NCBI GenBank assembly: GCA_002007745.1 | Contig: CP019882.1 | Coordinates: forward strand, 3,038,001-3,102,000 | Reading direction: 5' to 3' | Length of the DNA stretch: 64,000 bases | Origin: Mycolicibacterium litorale | Lineage (GTDB): Bacteria > Actinomycetota > Actinomycetes > Mycobacteriales > Mycobacteriaceae | Part shown: positions 37,894-48,519 of the stretch, piece after piece | Numbering within the stretch: the first letter of the stretch is position 1 | Layout: each line of letters starts with the position of its first letter | Translations under genes and position numbers: made by a program | The notes under the pieces: model-generated | What the model saw: the letters and a program-made list of their open reading frames with translations, nothing else | What the model was told of the DNA's origin: nothing | Database searches by the model: none

Positions 37894-38838
37894 TCATGCT
37901 CGCGGATGCGCGCCGGCCCACACCTCGCGTAAGGCGTGCACCGTGACCAGGGTGTAGATCTGCGTGGTGGTCACCGAGGCGTGCCCGAGCAGCTCCTGGA
38001 CCACCCGAACATCGGCTCCGCCGTCGAGTAAGTGGGTGGCGAACGAGTGCCGCAGCGTATGCGGCGACACCGCAGCGGTGATCCCGGCCCGCTCGGCGGC
38101 GTCCTGCAGCACTTGCCAGGCACTCTGCCTCGACAGCTGACCGCCGCGGGCATTGAGGAAGATTTTGCTCGTCCCGCGGCCGCGCTGGGCGAGTTCGGGG
38201 CGCCCGCGCACCAGGTAGGCGTCCAGTGCGGCGATCGCCGGCCGGCCGACCGGGACCAGCCGCTGTTTGCCCCCCTTGCCGCGCAACAGCACTGCGCGGG
38301 CCTCGGTGTCGACGTCGTCGACGTCCAGGCCGACCGCCTCGGAGATCCGGGCCCCGGTCGAATACAACAGCTCCAGCAGCGCACGGTTGCGCAGCGTCAG
38401 TGGCCCGTCCGACGGGCTGTCCCCGCCGGCGCCCTCGAGCAGCGCCAGCACCTCGTCGAGGGTGAGGCTCTTGGGCAGCCGGCGGCTCGGTGTCGGTGGC
38501 TTGACCGCCCGCGCGACGTCGCTGTCGATGATCCCCTCGGCCGCAGCGAAGCGGTGGAAGCCGCGCACCGCGATCAGTGCGCGGGCCGACGAGACCGCCG
38601 ACAACGGCACCACGCCGGTGTCCGGGTCGCCGCGGCGCAGCGCGACCAGGAAGTCGCTGACATCGTTCTCGGTGACGTTGGTCAGGTCGCCGATGCCGCG
38701 CGCCGTCAAGTGCTCGAGGTACCGGCGCAGATCGCGCCGGTAGGAGCTGATCGTGTTGGCGGCCACCCCGCGCTCGATGGTGAGGTGGTCGAGGTAGCCC
38801 TGCAGCTGGCCGTCCAGGGCTGGACGGACAGTTGTCAC
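37894..38838 (-). CDS. xerD: Tyrosine recombinase XerD
   Basis: The 314-residue protein has an N-terminal SAM-like core-binding domain ([22 protein letters not shown]) and a catalytic domain with the R-H-R-H-Y set: [39 protein letters not shown]. With XerC it resolves chromosome dimers at dif. Its size and place in the conserved cluster mark it as the housekeeping enzyme and not a mobile-element integrase. Overlaps the NUDIX stop by four bases. Confidence 0.96.
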   Translation of the reverse strand: MTTVRPALDGQLQGYLDHLTIERGVAANTISSYRRDLRRYLEHLTARGIGDLTNVTENDVSDFLVALRRGDPDTGVVPLSAVSSARALIAVRGFHRFAAAEGIIDSDVARAVKPPTPSRRLPKSLTLDEVLALLEGAGGDSPSDGPLTLRNRALLELLYSTGARISEAVGLDVDDVDTEARAVLLRGKGGKQRLVPVGRPAIAALDAYLVRGRPELAQRGRGTSKIFLNARGGQLSRQSAWQVLQDAAERAGITAAVSPHTLRHSFATHLLDGGADVRVVQELLGHASVTTTQIYTLVTVHALREVWAGAHPRA

Positions 38839-39457
38839 CCGTTGGCCTTGCCCGCGGCGAAGGCTGTCGGCCGGTCGGGCCAGGGCGCGTCGATGTCGCG
38901 GGTCGGCCGGCCACCCATGATGACGGCGTGGGCGGCCAGAATGCCCGCTGCCGCAGTCGAATTCATGATCTCCCCGGCCATCACCCGCTGCACCGCGTGC
39001 TCGATGTCGAACCAGTGCACCGTCAGGTCGGCTTCCTCGTCGTCGGCCTCGGGCCGTCCGACGTGCTCGATACCGCGGGCCAGGTACACCCGCAGCGTCT
39101 CGTCGCTGAACCCCGGCGAGGACGCCAGGTCCACCAGCACGGTCCAGTGCGCGGCGGTCAGTCCGGTCTCCTCACGCAGCTCGCGGGCGGCCGCCACGGC
39201 AGGGTCCTCCCCGGTTCGTCGAGCAGTCCGGCGGGCAACTCCCACAGCCGCTTACCCAGCGGGTGGCGGTACTGGTAGATCATCGCCACCCGGTTGTCGT
39301 CATCCACGGCGGCCACGGCGACCGCACCGTAGTGCTCGACCACCTCCCGGGTGGCGATGTTGCCACCGGGCATGCGCACCCGGTCGACCCGAAGGGCCAG
39401 AATGTTTCCGCGGTAGACCTGTTCGGAAGCGACAGTCTCGAAATCGTGGTCAGCCAC
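38835..39457 (-). CDS. NUDIX hydrolase, ADP-ribose pyrophosphatase type (frameshifted)
   Basis: Repaired, the protein has about 207 residues. The NUDIX box begins [13 protein letters not shown] and continues [11 protein letters not shown], but the frame breaks within it at 39209-39212, where one G is missing on the coding strand. Downstream sequence continues in the new frame to 38835 with the usual C-terminal half ([16 protein letters not shown]). The GTG start at 39457 overlaps the pyrG stop. Ortholog of Rv1700 by context; such enzymes hydrolyse ADP-ribose and related sugar nucleotides. Confidence 0.85.
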
Positions 39458-41213
39458 GGGCCGAGTGCTCTGGCACCTGCTCGGCCAACGGCTGGTCCGA
39501 GTGCTCCTTGCCGTTGGAATGCTGCTCGGGAATCTCCACCGGCAGCCGCTCGGCCGCCTTGTAGTCGATCGCGGCACCCACGAACGCCACGAACAACGGA
39601 TGCGGGCGGGTGGGACGGCTCTTCAGTTCGGGGTGGGCCTGCGTGCCGACCAGGAACGGATGAACCTCGCGGGGGTATTCGACGAACTCCACCAGGTGGC
39701 CGTCCGGCGAGGTTCCGGAGAAGCGCAATCCGCTCGCCGCGATCTGGTCGCGGTAGTCGTTGTTCACCTCGTAGCGGTGCCGGTGGCGCTCCGAGACGTG
39801 CGTCGACTGATACGCCTCGGCGACGATCGAACCGGCGTCCAGCGTTGCCGGGTAGGCGCCCAGGCGCATGGTGCCGCCCAGGTCGGCCTCCCCGGCCACC
39901 GCGTCGCGCTGATCGGCCATCGTGGAGATCACCGGATCCGGTGTGCCCGGATCGAATTCGGCCGAGTTGGCCTCGGTCAGCCCCACCGAGCGGGCCGCCT
40001 CGATCACAATGCACTGCAGACCGAGGCACAGCCCCAGCACGGGCAGCCCGCGCTGGCGGGCGTACTTGATGGCACCGATCTTGCCTTCGATACCACGGAT
40101 GCCGAACCCGCCCGGGATGAGCACGCCGTGGACATCGTCGAGGACCGCGGCGGCACCGGTGTCGGTCTCGCAGTCGTCGGAGGCCACCCAGCGCATCTCG
40201 ACCTTCGCCCGGTGGGCGAAGCCGCCCGCCCGCAGCGCCTCGGCCACCGACAGATAGGCGTCCGAGAGGTCGACGTACTTGCCCACCAACGCGATTCGCA
40301 CGGTTTCTTTGGGCTCGTGCACACGCCCGAGCAGATCGTTCCACTGCGTCCAGTCGACGTCGCGGAACGGCAGGGCCAGCCGGCGCACCACGTAGGCGTC
40401 GAGTTCCTCGCGGTGCAGCACCTTGGGGATGTCGTAGATCGACGGTGCGTCGGGGGTGGAGATCACCCCGTCGATGTCGACGTCACACATCAACGCGATC
40501 TTGTTCTTCAGCGGCTCGGGAACGTCGCGGTCACAGCGCAGGATGAGCGCATCGGGAGAGATACCGATGCTGCGCAGCGCGGCCACCGAGTGCTGGGTGG
40601 GTTTGGTCTTCAGCTCGCCCGACGGCGCCAGATAAGGGACCAGCGACACGTGCAGGAAGAAGCAGTTCTCCCGGCCGACCTCGTGGCGGACCTGGCGCGC
40701 CGCCTCCAGGAAGGGCAGCGACTCGATGTCACCGACGGTGCCGCCGATCTCGGTGATCACGATGTCGGGCCGTCGGCCCTGGTCATCGGGCTCCGCCATC
40801 GCCATGATCCGGCGCTTGATCTCGTCGGTGATGTGCGGGATGACCTGCACGGTGTCGCCGAGGTACTCGCCGCGGCGCTCCTTGGCGATCACCTGCGAAT
40901 AGACCTGACCGGTGGTCACGTTGGCCGACCCGGACAGGTTGCGGTCCAGGAAGCGCTCGTAGTGGCCGACGTCGAGGTCGGTCTCGGCGCCGTCCTCGGT
41001 GACGAAGACCTCGCCGTGCTGGAACGGGTTCATCGTCCCGGGATCGACATTGAGGTACGGGTCGAGTTTCTGCATGGTCACCTGCAGCCCACGCGCGGTG
41101 AGCAACTGACCGAGACTGCTGGCGGTGAGGCCCTTGCCGAGGGAGGACACGACTCCGCCGCTGACGAAGAGATGCTTGGTAGCGGTCTGCGGATGTTTAC
41201 GCAGTGGTGGCAA
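39450..41213 (-). CDS. pyrG: CTP synthase
   Basis: The 587-residue protein has an N-terminal synthetase domain ([14 protein letters not shown] near residue 17, [13 protein letters not shown]) and a C-terminal glutamine amidotransferase with the nucleophile in LGLCLGLQ and the PEL-containing histidine region ([10 protein letters not shown]). It makes CTP from UTP and glutamine. First gene of a short run with the NUDIX and xerD genes. Confidence 0.98.
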   Translation of the reverse strand: MPPLRKHPQTATKHLFVSGGVVSSLGKGLTASSLGQLLTARGLQVTMQKLDPYLNVDPGTMNPFQHGEVFVTEDGAETDLDVGHYERFLDRNLSGSANVTTGQVYSQVIAKERRGEYLGDTVQVIPHITDEIKRRIMAMAEPDDQGRRPDIVITEIGGTVGDIESLPFLEAARQVRHEVGRENCFFLHVSLVPYLAPSGELKTKPTQHSVAALRSIGISPDALILRCDRDVPEPLKNKIALMCDVDIDGVISTPDAPSIYDIPKVLHREELDAYVVRRLALPFRDVDWTQWNDLLGRVHEPKETVRIALVGKYVDLSDAYLSVAEALRAGGFAHRAKVEMRWVASDDCETDTGAAAVLDDVHGVLIPGGFGIRGIEGKIGAIKYARQRGLPVLGLCLGLQCIVIEAARSVGLTEANSAEFDPGTPDPVISTMADQRDAVAGEADLGGTMRLGAYPATLDAGSIVAEAYQSTHVSERHRHRYEVNNDYRDQIAASGLRFSGTSPDGHLVEFVEYPREVHPFLVGTQAHPELKSRPTRPHPLFVAFVGAAIDYKAAERLPVEIPEQHSNGKEHSDQPLAEQVPEHSARG

Positions 41214-41364
41214 GAGCGGCCTCCGTGACGACGGGCAGGGGATCGCTGTGAACTAGCTGGGGCCTGCCGACCCACGGAATCTCACCCTAACACCGACGCC
41301 GACAAGGCGGCGCTAACACGCCAGTGGCCTGCGTTACCCTCGGTTACCGGCGTCGTCATCGGCG

Positions 41365-42306
41365 TCACTGCGCGACGGTGACTGCCGCCGCGCCGGGGCC
41401 GGTGCCGAACTTGCCGGGCTGGCCGCCGCCGATCAGATTCTGCAATGCCAGCACCGTGGTGATCCGCCCGGACTCGACGCCGATGTCGTCGACGGTGGTC
41501 ACATCGGCGGCCATCCCGGCGTCCGCGCGGGCCACGGCCACCGCCGAGGTTCCGGTGGCCGAGCCGTCGCGCCCGGCCAGCACGGTGCCGGAGCCGTGCG
41601 GTGCCATGCCCGCCGCAAAGCGGGCCACCGTCGAGCCCTGGTTGCCTGCGTCGTCGCCGAGCGCTCCCCCGGTGACCACGACCGCGGTGTCGGCCGCGGC
41701 GATGTGCTCGCCGGAGTAGGTCAAAAAGCCGGTGTCGCGCAGCGCGGCCAGCACGGTGTCGCGCTGGGTGTCGTCGGCGGGTTTGATCTGCGGGTTGCGG
41801 TTGATCAGCAGGGCGATGCCCAGCAGATCACCGGCCTGGGAGCCCTGATCGACCAGCGTGGTGCTCAGTTGCGCGCCGGCCGGCACGATCGAGGAGTTGA
41901 CCACCGAGCGCAGCTTCTCCGCCGAATTGGCGTCGACGAACTCCTGGGTGAGTGCGACCGTGCCGGTGACGGTGCCACCGGCCTGACCGATCAGCCGGCT
42001 CATCGCCTCCATGTCGTCACCGTCGGCATCCGGGGTGCGGAAAAGCACCACCGACTTGCCCGCCAGCGCGTCGCGCACCATCCGTCCCGACATCTGTGTG
42101 TCGAAATCGTTCGCAGCGCCAAGCTTTTCGTTCAATGCATTGCGCTGGTCGGTCAGCACGGTGATCTGCTTGTTGAGGTCCTGCTTCTCGCTGCGCAGCC
42201 CCGACAACAGTGTGTCCGACAGCACCCCGGAACCCAGGAACACCCCGACGGCCAGCGCCAGGAACACCGCTGCCAGCGAAATGGCATGGTGGCGTAGTGA
42301 AATCAC
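41365..42306 (-). CDS. mctB: Copper transporter MctB (Rv1698 family)
   Basis: The 313-residue protein has an N-terminal membrane segment at 8-30 (ISLAAVFLALAVGVFLGSG), a coiled region (LRSEKQDLNKQITVLTDQRNALNEKL) and a soluble domain. It matches Rv1698/MctB, reported to limit copper accumulation and proposed to be an outer-membrane channel. It lies between pyrG and the SteA-like gene as in M. tuberculosis. Confidence 0.93.
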   Translation of the reverse strand: MISLRHHAISLAAVFLALAVGVFLGSGVLSDTLLSGLRSEKQDLNKQITVLTDQRNALNEKLGAANDFDTQMSGRMVRDALAGKSVVLFRTPDADGDDMEAMSRLIGQAGGTVTGTVALTQEFVDANSAEKLRSVVNSSIVPAGAQLSTTLVDQGSQAGDLLGIALLINRNPQIKPADDTQRDTVLAALRDTGFLTYSGEHIAAADTAVVVTGGALGDDAGNQGSTVARFAAGMAPHGSGTVLAGRDGSATGTSAVAVARADAGMAADVTTVDDIGVESGRITTVLALQNLIGGGQPGKFGTGPGAAAVTVAQ

Positions 42307-42411
42307 AGCGATGAGCCTTTCTGACTCGGGTTCAGCGCATGCCGAGTGTGGGGGTTATGCGATGAAATCGGCCCGATCCGCCGGGTAGCCCCACCGTCGG
42401 CGGTGACCCCG

Positions 42412-43596
42412 CTAGGTCACCCAGCTCTGCACCCACAGCGTGAAGCGGTTCCAGTAGGTGACGATCCAGTCGATGACGAAGGTGTCGGCCCGCGAGACCC
42501 ACAGCGCGGCGATGATCGCGACCAGCACCGCCAGGATCAGCATCGCGATCGCACCACCGGAGATGTGGTTGCGATACAGCGTGGCAACGGCTTTGGCGTC
42601 GACCAGCTTCTCGCCGACCTTCAACCGGGTCAGGAAGGTCGAGGGTGTGCTCTGCTGACGGGAGCGGTCGAAGAAGTCTTCGATGTTGGCCGAGTGCCCG
42701 GCGGTGACGATCAGCGCGGCGCCGTGGTGATCGACGAGCAGCAACGCCAGGTCGGCGGCCGAACCGGCAGCCGGGAACGTCATCGCTCCGATGCCCAGGT
42801 CCTGGATGCGCTCCAGGCCGCTGGCGTGTCCGTCGGCGTCGGCGGGAAGGACCACCTGCGCCCCGCTCTTGAGCACCTCAGCACTCATCTGGTCGGGGTT
42901 GCCGACGATCAGCTGGGGCCGGTAGCCGCACTTCTGCAGAATGTCCGCGCCCGCGCCCACACCGACCAGAACCGGCTGGTATTCCTTGATGAAGGGCTTG
43001 AGCGCCTTGAGATCCTCTTCGGCGCCCGGGCCGTCGGAGACCACCACCACGTGGCGGCGGTAGACGTCGACGTCGATATCGGGGATGCCGATTCCGTCGA
43101 TCAGCAGCGGGCTTTCGCTGCGGATGAACTCGATGGTGTTGCCGGCGAAGGCTTCCAGATGGGCGACCAGCCCGGTCTTCGCGTCGTGCATGAGGTCGGC
43201 GATCTCTTCGTCACTGCGCTCCACACCGTGGACCAGGCGGCGATCACCGGAATACACCCCGCCGTTGTGCAGGCGGATCTTCGCGCCGTCCTTGATCTTC
43301 TTGAAGACCTCGGGGCCGGCGCTGTCGATCAGGGTGATGTTGTTGGCCACCAATACTTCCGGACCGAGGTTGGGGTAGCGGCCCGAGATCGACGGGGAGG
43401 CGTTGACCACCCCGGCGATGTTGGCGTCGACCAGCGCGTCGGCGGTCATCCGGTCCAGGTCGAGGATGTCGAGGACGACGATGTCGCCCGGTCCGACCCG
43501 GCGCAACAGACGATCGATGTCGCGGTCGACGCGGGCCGTACCCGTGACGCCTGGCCGTGCACCGGTATTACGCGAGAGAAGCGCTGACATCTTCAT
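42412..43596 (-). CDS. steA: SteA-like cell-division protein (Rv1697 family)
   Basis: The 394-residue protein has a central thiamin-pyrophosphokinase-like fold (NPDQMSAEVLKSGAQVVLPADADGHASGLERI) and one C-terminal membrane helix at about 350-372. In corynebacteria SteA, with SteB encoded next to it, promotes cell separation through peptidoglycan hydrolase activation. The mctB neighbour is the likely SteB counterpart position. I chose the ATG at 43596; an ATG two codons later is also possible. Confidence 0.87.
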   Translation of the reverse strand: MKMSALLSRNTGARPGVTGTARVDRDIDRLLRRVGPGDIVVLDILDLDRMTADALVDANIAGVVNASPSISGRYPNLGPEVLVANNITLIDSAGPEVFKKIKDGAKIRLHNGGVYSGDRRLVHGVERSDEEIADLMHDAKTGLVAHLEAFAGNTIEFIRSESPLLIDGIGIPDIDVDVYRRHVVVVSDGPGAEEDLKALKPFIKEYQPVLVGVGAGADILQKCGYRPQLIVGNPDQMSAEVLKSGAQVVLPADADGHASGLERIQDLGIGAMTFPAAGSAADLALLLVDHHGAALIVTAGHSANIEDFFDRSRQQSTPSTFLTRLKVGEKLVDAKAVATLYRNHISGGAIAMLILAVLVAIIAALWVSRADTFVIDWIVTYWNRFTLWVQSWVT

Positions 43597-43642
43597 GCGC
43601 CGATTCTGTCGGCGGACGGGCCGATATCGAAGGAGGCGCGCC

Positions 43643-43685
43643 GTAACACCAGCCTCATAAGTCACATTGCGTCACAGAAGTAACA
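43643..43685. promoter_or_regulatory. Cluster of GTNACA repeats, candidate MtrA-type binding site
   Basis: GTAACA at 43643, GTCACA at 43661, GTCACA at 43671 and GTAACA at 43680 form direct repeats; the last three are spaced nine to ten bases apart. This spacing and sequence resemble the direct-repeat sites described for the response regulator MtrA. They lie in the 166-base region between steA and a divergent secreted-protein gene. Confidence 0.45.
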
Positions 43686-43762
43686 CAGTTTGAGCACGCG
43701 GCTGCCCCCGCCACAGCCGCGCACCCGGTACCGTCAGCTAACACGTTCAGGGGGGTGACACG

Positions 43763-44824
43763 ATGACCGCAGCAACGCCGGTGCCGTGGGTGGGCGGTCT
43801 TTTCATCGCACTGGGCGTCGGTGCCGCACTGCTCGCCGGCTCCGGCGACGCACACGCCGACACCCCGGACCATGGGGCACAGCGCGCCGGAAATGCGGCG
43901 CACGCCACCCCGCGCGCCACCGGTCACCGCGGCCCGCCAGCATCGTCGACCGCCGTCCGGTTCCGCACGAGCCCAGTCCGGATATCCGCCGCAACCGGTC
44001 TGCCGTCAACCCAAAGCCGCACGGCCACAACGATTGCCGACGCGTCGCCGGCCCCGGCGCGGGCGGTGGCGCGACCCACGGCACGACGACCACCGGGCGC
44101 CCGGGTTGCCCACCCCGCGCCCCGGCCCGCAATACCGGTGCTGCCGCAGGCACCGGACGTGATCGGCGTCGTCACCACATGGCTCGACGAGGTGCGCGAC
44201 TGCCTCATCGGCACCAATGAGAATCTGCCCCGCCCGGCGGATATGGCCCCGACGCCGTACGGCGACATCGGCAAATGGATGTTGACACCCGCCGGCGGAG
44301 TCGCCGACTGGTTCAGCCAAGGTTTCCCCTTCACGACGCTCTACCAACCGATCAACGTCGTGATCGTCGACCCGACATCCACCACCGCCGAGGAGGCGGC
44401 CGCCAAGCTCAACGCCGCCATGGCCGCGGCGGGTTTTCCGGCCCAGCAGATCCACGCCTCGGGATATCGCGGCGTGATCGACGGCATCAGCTACGGCCAG
44501 CAACCGGCCGGGATCCTGCAAGCCTTCTCCGACGCGCATTGGCTGCTGACCAACGACCACGGCCGGGTGTTCGGGCCCGCGCCCGCTCCGGACGGCTCCG
44601 GCTACGTGTGGACCGCGTCCTTCAGTCGGGAACGCACCGGCTTGGTCTACATCATTCCGGGCCACGTCTACGTCTCGTTCAACCAGGCCCGCGATTCCGT
44701 GCGTGACGCCCTGGTGGGCGCCGGGGCAACCGACCTCGGGGTGGTCGACCTGGATAACACCTTGTCCGGCCGGTCCACCACTGGCGACCATGACGGCTAC
44801 GCCGTCGTGATCAAGCTGAACTGA
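43763..44824 (+). CDS. Secreted protein of unknown function, inserted against the housekeeping operon
   Basis: The 353-residue protein has a signal peptide (residues 1-31, ending GDAHA), a Pro/Ala/Arg/Thr-rich linker to about 130, and a folded C-terminal domain of about 220 residues (DVIGVVTTWLDEVRDCLIG, LYQPINVVIVDP, GFPAQQIHASGYRGVIDGI, WLLTNDHGRVFGP). I do not recognise the domain with confidence; a distant resemblance to LssY C-terminal domains is possible. GGGGGG precedes the ATG by six bases. It is the only plus-strand gene in the 32-50 kb block and ends two bases before the recN stop. Confidence 0.72.
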   Translation: MTAATPVPWVGGLFIALGVGAALLAGSGDAHADTPDHGAQRAGNAAHATPRATGHRGPPASSTAVRFRTSPVRISAATGLPSTQSRTATTIADASPAPARAVARPTARRPPGARVAHPAPRPAIPVLPQAPDVIGVVTTWLDEVRDCLIGTNENLPRPADMAPTPYGDIGKWMLTPAGGVADWFSQGFPFTTLYQPINVVIVDPTSTTAEEAAAKLNAAMAAAGFPAQQIHASGYRGVIDGISYGQQPAGILQAFSDAHWLLTNDHGRVFGPAPAPDGSGYVWTASFSRERTGLVYIIPGHVYVSFNQARDSVRDALVGAGATDLGVVDLDNTLSGRSTTGDHDGYAVVIKLN

Positions 44825-44826
44825 GG

Positions 44827-46587
44827 TCAGGACCCGACGCGTTCCTCCTGCGCGGCGTCCAACAGCTCGCGGGCGTGCGCCCGGCCGGTGTCGGACTCCC
44901 CCAGCCCGGCCAGCATGCGCGCCAATTCGTTGACCCGCTCCTCGGAATCGAGCCGGCGCACCTCGCTGGATCCGTTGCCGGCGCTGTCGACCACCAGGTG
45001 CGTGTCGGCGTAGGCGGCGACCTGCGGCAGGTGCGTGACCACGATGACCTGATGGCTGCGGGCGAGCCGGGCCAGCCGGCGCCCGATCTGCACGGCGGCG
45101 CGACCGCCCACGCCGGCGTCCACCTCGTCGAACACCATGGTGGTGCCCTCAGCCGAGGCGGCCAGCACCACTTCCAGGGCCAGCATCACGCGGGACAGCT
45201 CACCGCCGGAGGCGCTTCTGCTCAGCGGCAGCACATCGGTGCCGCGATGCGCGGTGAACCCGAACTCGACCAGGTCGATGCCCTCCCCGCCGGCGTGCAC
45301 CGTCTCCCCCGACGGCAACCGCAGCGGGGCGCTGTCGTCGTCGCGGGCCGGCATCATCGACACCGCAACGGCGAAATCTGCCTGCGCCATCGCCAACCCG
45401 GTCAGCTCCGCGGTGATCGCCTTGGCCAGGCCCTTGGCCGCCTTGGCCCGCGCCTTGGACAACTCGAGCGCGGCGGCCGCGACCTGGGCGGCGAGTTCTT
45501 CGACGCGCCGCGCCAGGCCGGCCAGCGCATCCTCGGAGACGTCGAGCTGCGCGAGACGGTCCCGGGACTGCTTGGCCCAGGCCAGCACACCATCGACGTC
45601 AGCGGCGTACTTACGGGTCAGCGTGCGCAATTCGGCCTGTCGGGCCAGCTTGGTCTCCAGCGCGCTGGCATCTTCGGGCAGGTCGCCGAGGAAATCCCCG
45701 AGCTCCCGGGCCACGTCGCCGACGACGGTCAGCGCATCGGCGAGTTGGCGGGCCAAGGCCGCCAGCGCGACGTCGTCGGTCGACTCCAGCAGCGATACCG
45801 CACGGCCCAACGTGTCGGTCGCCGATTGCGGTTCACCGCCGGACAAGTCGTCCACCGTCGCCGACAGGGCGGCCCGGGCACCGGCGACCGCCTCACGCAA
45901 CGCGTCGAGCTCGGAGAGCCGCCGGATGTCGGCCACCAACGACTCGTCCTCGCCCGGCACGGGGTCGACCCCGTCGATCTCGGCGAGCGCGAACTTCAGC
46001 TGATCGGCCTCCTGGGCCAGTTCCCGCGCGCGTTGGGTGCGATCCACCAGGTCGCGGCGCGCCAACTGCCATTGATCGCGCAGCTTCCGGTAGCGCTCCA
46101 GCTTGGCGTCCACCCCGGCGAAGCGGTCCAGGGCAGCGCGCTGTTGTTCGGGGCGCATCAGCCGGAGCTGGTCGTTCTGGCCGTGCAGCGTCAACAGCCC
46201 GGTGGTGAAGGTGGTCAACGCCTTCGCCGGCACGCTGCGGCCACCGAGGTAGGCCCGCGACGGCCCGTCCCGGCTGACGGTCCGCAGCGCGATGATGCTC
46301 CCGTCGTCGTCGCGATCGGCGCCCGACGAGTCCAGGATCTCGTCGATCTGGGCGGCTGTGGCGGCGTCCAGCTCGGCGGTGCTGAAGCGGCCTTCAACGG
46401 AGGCGCGCGGCGCCCCCGACCGCACCCGGGTGGCGTCGGCGCGCGCACCGCCCAGCAGGTGCAAACCGGTTACCACCATGGTCTTGCCGGTACCGGTTTC
46501 CCCGGTGAGCACGGTCAGTCCGCGGTCGAACTCCGCGGTCGCGGCGTTGATCGCACCTAGTGACTCGATCCGGATTTCGGCCAGCAT
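44827..46587 (-). CDS. recN: DNA repair protein RecN
   Basis: The 586-residue SMC-like ATPase has Walker [11 protein letters not shown] near residue 29, long coiled-coil arms in the middle, the signature [17 protein letters not shown] near 440 and Walker [14 protein letters not shown]. RecN acts early in double-strand break repair. The start overlaps the nadK 3' end by 31 bases. Confidence 0.97.
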   Translation of the reverse strand: MLAEIRIESLGAINAATAEFDRGLTVLTGETGTGKTMVVTGLHLLGGARADATRVRSGAPRASVEGRFSTAELDAATAAQIDEILDSSGADRDDDGSIIALRTVSRDGPSRAYLGGRSVPAKALTTFTTGLLTLHGQNDQLRLMRPEQQRAALDRFAGVDAKLERYRKLRDQWQLARRDLVDRTQRARELAQEADQLKFALAEIDGVDPVPGEDESLVADIRRLSELDALREAVAGARAALSATVDDLSGGEPQSATDTLGRAVSLLESTDDVALAALARQLADALTVVGDVARELGDFLGDLPEDASALETKLARQAELRTLTRKYAADVDGVLAWAKQSRDRLAQLDVSEDALAGLARRVEELAAQVAAAALELSKARAKAAKGLAKAITAELTGLAMAQADFAVAVSMMPARDDDSAPLRLPSGETVHAGGEGIDLVEFGFTAHRGTDVLPLSRSASGGELSRVMLALEVVLAASAEGTTMVFDEVDAGVGGRAAVQIGRRLARLARSHQVIVVTHLPQVAAYADTHLVVDSAGNGSSEVRRLDSEERVNELARMLAGLGESDTGRAHARELLDAAQEERVGS

Positions 46588-47516
46588 CGCCGCTCACTGC
46601 CCCGCCAGCCGGTGACCGGCAGCCGGAACTTGCGCACCAGCCGGTCGGTGAACGGCGCGCTGTCCAGCCGAACCCACTTCAGTGGTGTCGTGCACTTGGT
46701 CACCTCCAGGCGGCCGCCGGCGGGCACCCGCATCTCGCGACGACCGTCGCAGAACACCGGAGCCTCGTGGCTGTCGGCGTCGATCTCGATGGCGATCAGG
46801 GCGTGGGGGCTGGTGACCATGGGCCGGGCGAACAACGCGTGGGCGTTGTTGGGCACCACGATGATGGCCTCGAGGTCCGGCCACACCACCGGTCCGCCGG
46901 CGGAGAACGCGTACGCGGTGGAGCCGGTCGGGCTCGACACCAGCACACCGTCGCAGCCGAACGCCGACACCGGCCTGCCGTCGATCTCCAGGACCACCCC
47001 GATCACCCCGAGCCGGGCACCCTTTTCCAGGCTGGCCTCGTTGAGCGCCCAACCACGAGAGATGACCTGACCGTCGACCCGCACGGCGATGTCCAGCGTC
47101 ATCCGCTGTTCGACGCGGTAGTCACGGGCGATGACGTGTTCGAGGACGGTGTCGATCGCCTCGGCCTCGGCCTCGGCCAGAAATCCGATCCGTCCCAGGT
47201 TGATGCCCAGCACCGGGATCTCGGCGTTGCGCGCCAGCTCCGCGGCCCGCAGGAAGGTGCCGTCACCGCCGAGGACTAGCACCAGTTCGCAGCCGACGGC
47301 GGCATTGGCTTCGGCATCGACGACCTCGACGTCGACGCCGACGGCTCCCATCTCGGCCGGGTCCAGACGTGACGTACCCCGGTCGACGGCTTGAGCGGAG
47401 AGAACTCGCAAACCGATGCCGTTGTCCCCCAATACCTTTGCCACCCGCCGCGCGGTCTCGGTGGCCTCGTCGCGGCCGGTGTGTACGACGAGCAGGATCA
47501 CCCGCTCACCAGTCAT
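46557..47516 (-). CDS. nadK: NAD kinase
   Basis: The 319-residue enzyme has the GGDGT motif ([12 protein letters not shown] near residue 80), the NE/short-chain motif NEASLEKG and the glycine-rich [16 protein letters not shown]. It phosphorylates NAD to NADP using ATP or polyphosphate. It starts with ATG at 47516, overlapping the tlyA stop by four bases. Confidence 0.97.
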   Translation of the reverse strand: MTGERVILLVVHTGRDEATETARRVAKVLGDNGIGLRVLSAQAVDRGTSRLDPAEMGAVGVDVEVVDAEANAAVGCELVLVLGGDGTFLRAAELARNAEIPVLGINLGRIGFLAEAEAEAIDTVLEHVIARDYRVEQRMTLDIAVRVDGQVISRGWALNEASLEKGARLGVIGVVLEIDGRPVSAFGCDGVLVSSPTGSTAYAFSAGGPVVWPDLEAIIVVPNNAHALFARPMVTSPHALIAIEIDADSHEAPVFCDGRREMRVPAGGRLEVTKCTTPLKWVRLDSAPFTDRLVRKFRLPVTGWRGSERRCWPKSGSSH

Positions 47517-48321
47517 TGCGGTCCTTCCGCGACGGCGCGGCGCACCGCGGCGTCCAACTCGTCTCCATGCAGGCCGTGCTCGGTCGTGGCGCGCAGCCAC
47601 AGAAAGTACTCGACGTTGCCCGACGGTCCAGGCAGGGGGCTAGCGGTCACCCCGACGGTCTGCCACCCCAGCGCGGCGGCGCGCGCCGCCACCCCAGGAC
47701 GGCGTGCGTCCGCAATTCGGGGTCGGAGACCACTCCGCCGGCGCCGACCTGTTCGCGGCCGACTTCGAACTGCGGCTTGACCATCGGCACGATATCGGCA
47801 TCGGCACTGGCGCATCCCGTCAGTGCGGGCAGCACCGTCGCCAGGGAGATGAAGGACAGGTCGGCCACCACCAGGTCGGCCCGGCCGCCGATCGTCTCAG
47901 GTGTGACATCCCGGATGTTGGTCCGTTCGATCACCGTCACCCGCGGATCGGAGCGCAGCGACCAGGCCAGCTGTCCGTAACCGACGTCCACGCCCACCAC
48001 CTCGGCGGCGCCGCGGTCCAGCAACACCTCGGTGAACCCACCCGTCGAGGCGCCGGCGTCCAGGCAGCGCCGGCCTCGGGGATCGACGCCGAACGTGTCG
48101 AGCGCACCGATGAGCTTGTGTGCGCCCCGCGAGACCCAACTCTTCTCGTCGCCGGCCTCAACGGTCAGGTTCGCGCCGATCGAGACGGCGGTGGCCGGTT
48201 TGACCGCGCGCATGCCGTCGATACTGACCCGTCCCGCGCCGATCAGCTCGGCGGCCTGTTGGCGGGAACGCGCCAGCCCACGACGGACCAGCTCAGCGTC
48301 AACCCGGGCGCGCCGCGTCAT
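47513..48321 (-). CDS. tlyA: TlyA family rRNA 2'-O-methyltransferase/hemolysin (frameshifted)
   Basis: Repaired length is 269 residues, as expected for TlyA. It has an N-terminal S4 domain ([21 protein letters not shown]), and the SAM-binding site is in [16 protein letters not shown] near residue 85, with VADLSFISL and MVKPQFEVG following. The frame breaks at 47692-47695, where one G is missing on the coding strand; the C-terminal part ([25 protein letters not shown]) continues in the other frame to 47513. TlyA methylates 16S and 23S rRNA and governs capreomycin susceptibility, so whether this break is real matters. Confidence 0.92.
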
Positions 48322-48329
48322 GGGCGAAC

Positions 48330-48506
48330 TCAGCCCTTCTCCACCGATTCCAGCGCGTGAACCAGGATTTGGTGCGCTTCCTCGAGCCGCCGGCCCATGG
48401 CGTCGATGTCGACACCGGTGAGGTCGGCACCGTCCGGGTCGACGCTGGGCAGCTCGGCCAGCGCGGCATCGATATCGGCGCGAATCTGTTCGGGATCGGT
48501 GTTCAT
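48330..48506 (-). CDS. Small conserved hypothetical protein (Rv1693-like)
   Basis: The 58-residue acidic helical protein (DPEQIRADIDAALAELPSVDPDG, then MGRRLEEAHQILVHALESVEKG) has the same size and place as Rv1693 between tlyA and the HAD phosphatase gene. It starts at the ATG 48506; a GTG four codons upstream is possible. Function unknown. Confidence 0.8.
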   Translation of the reverse strand: MNTDPEQIRADIDAALAELPSVDPDGADLTGVDIDAMGRRLEEAHQILVHALESVEKG

Positions 48507-48519
48507 CTCACCGTTCACG

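Noticed and set aside
37894..38838. Tyrosine recombinase as sign of an integrated element
   Set aside because: Sequence motifs and the conserved pyrG-NUDIX-xerD-parA order identify housekeeping XerD; no att repeats or phage genes are near.
39465..41228. A 587-codon open frame on the plus strand opposite pyrG
   Set aside because: Exact antisense shadow of pyrG in high-GC sequence; composition is His/Arg/Asp-rich and no start signal exists.
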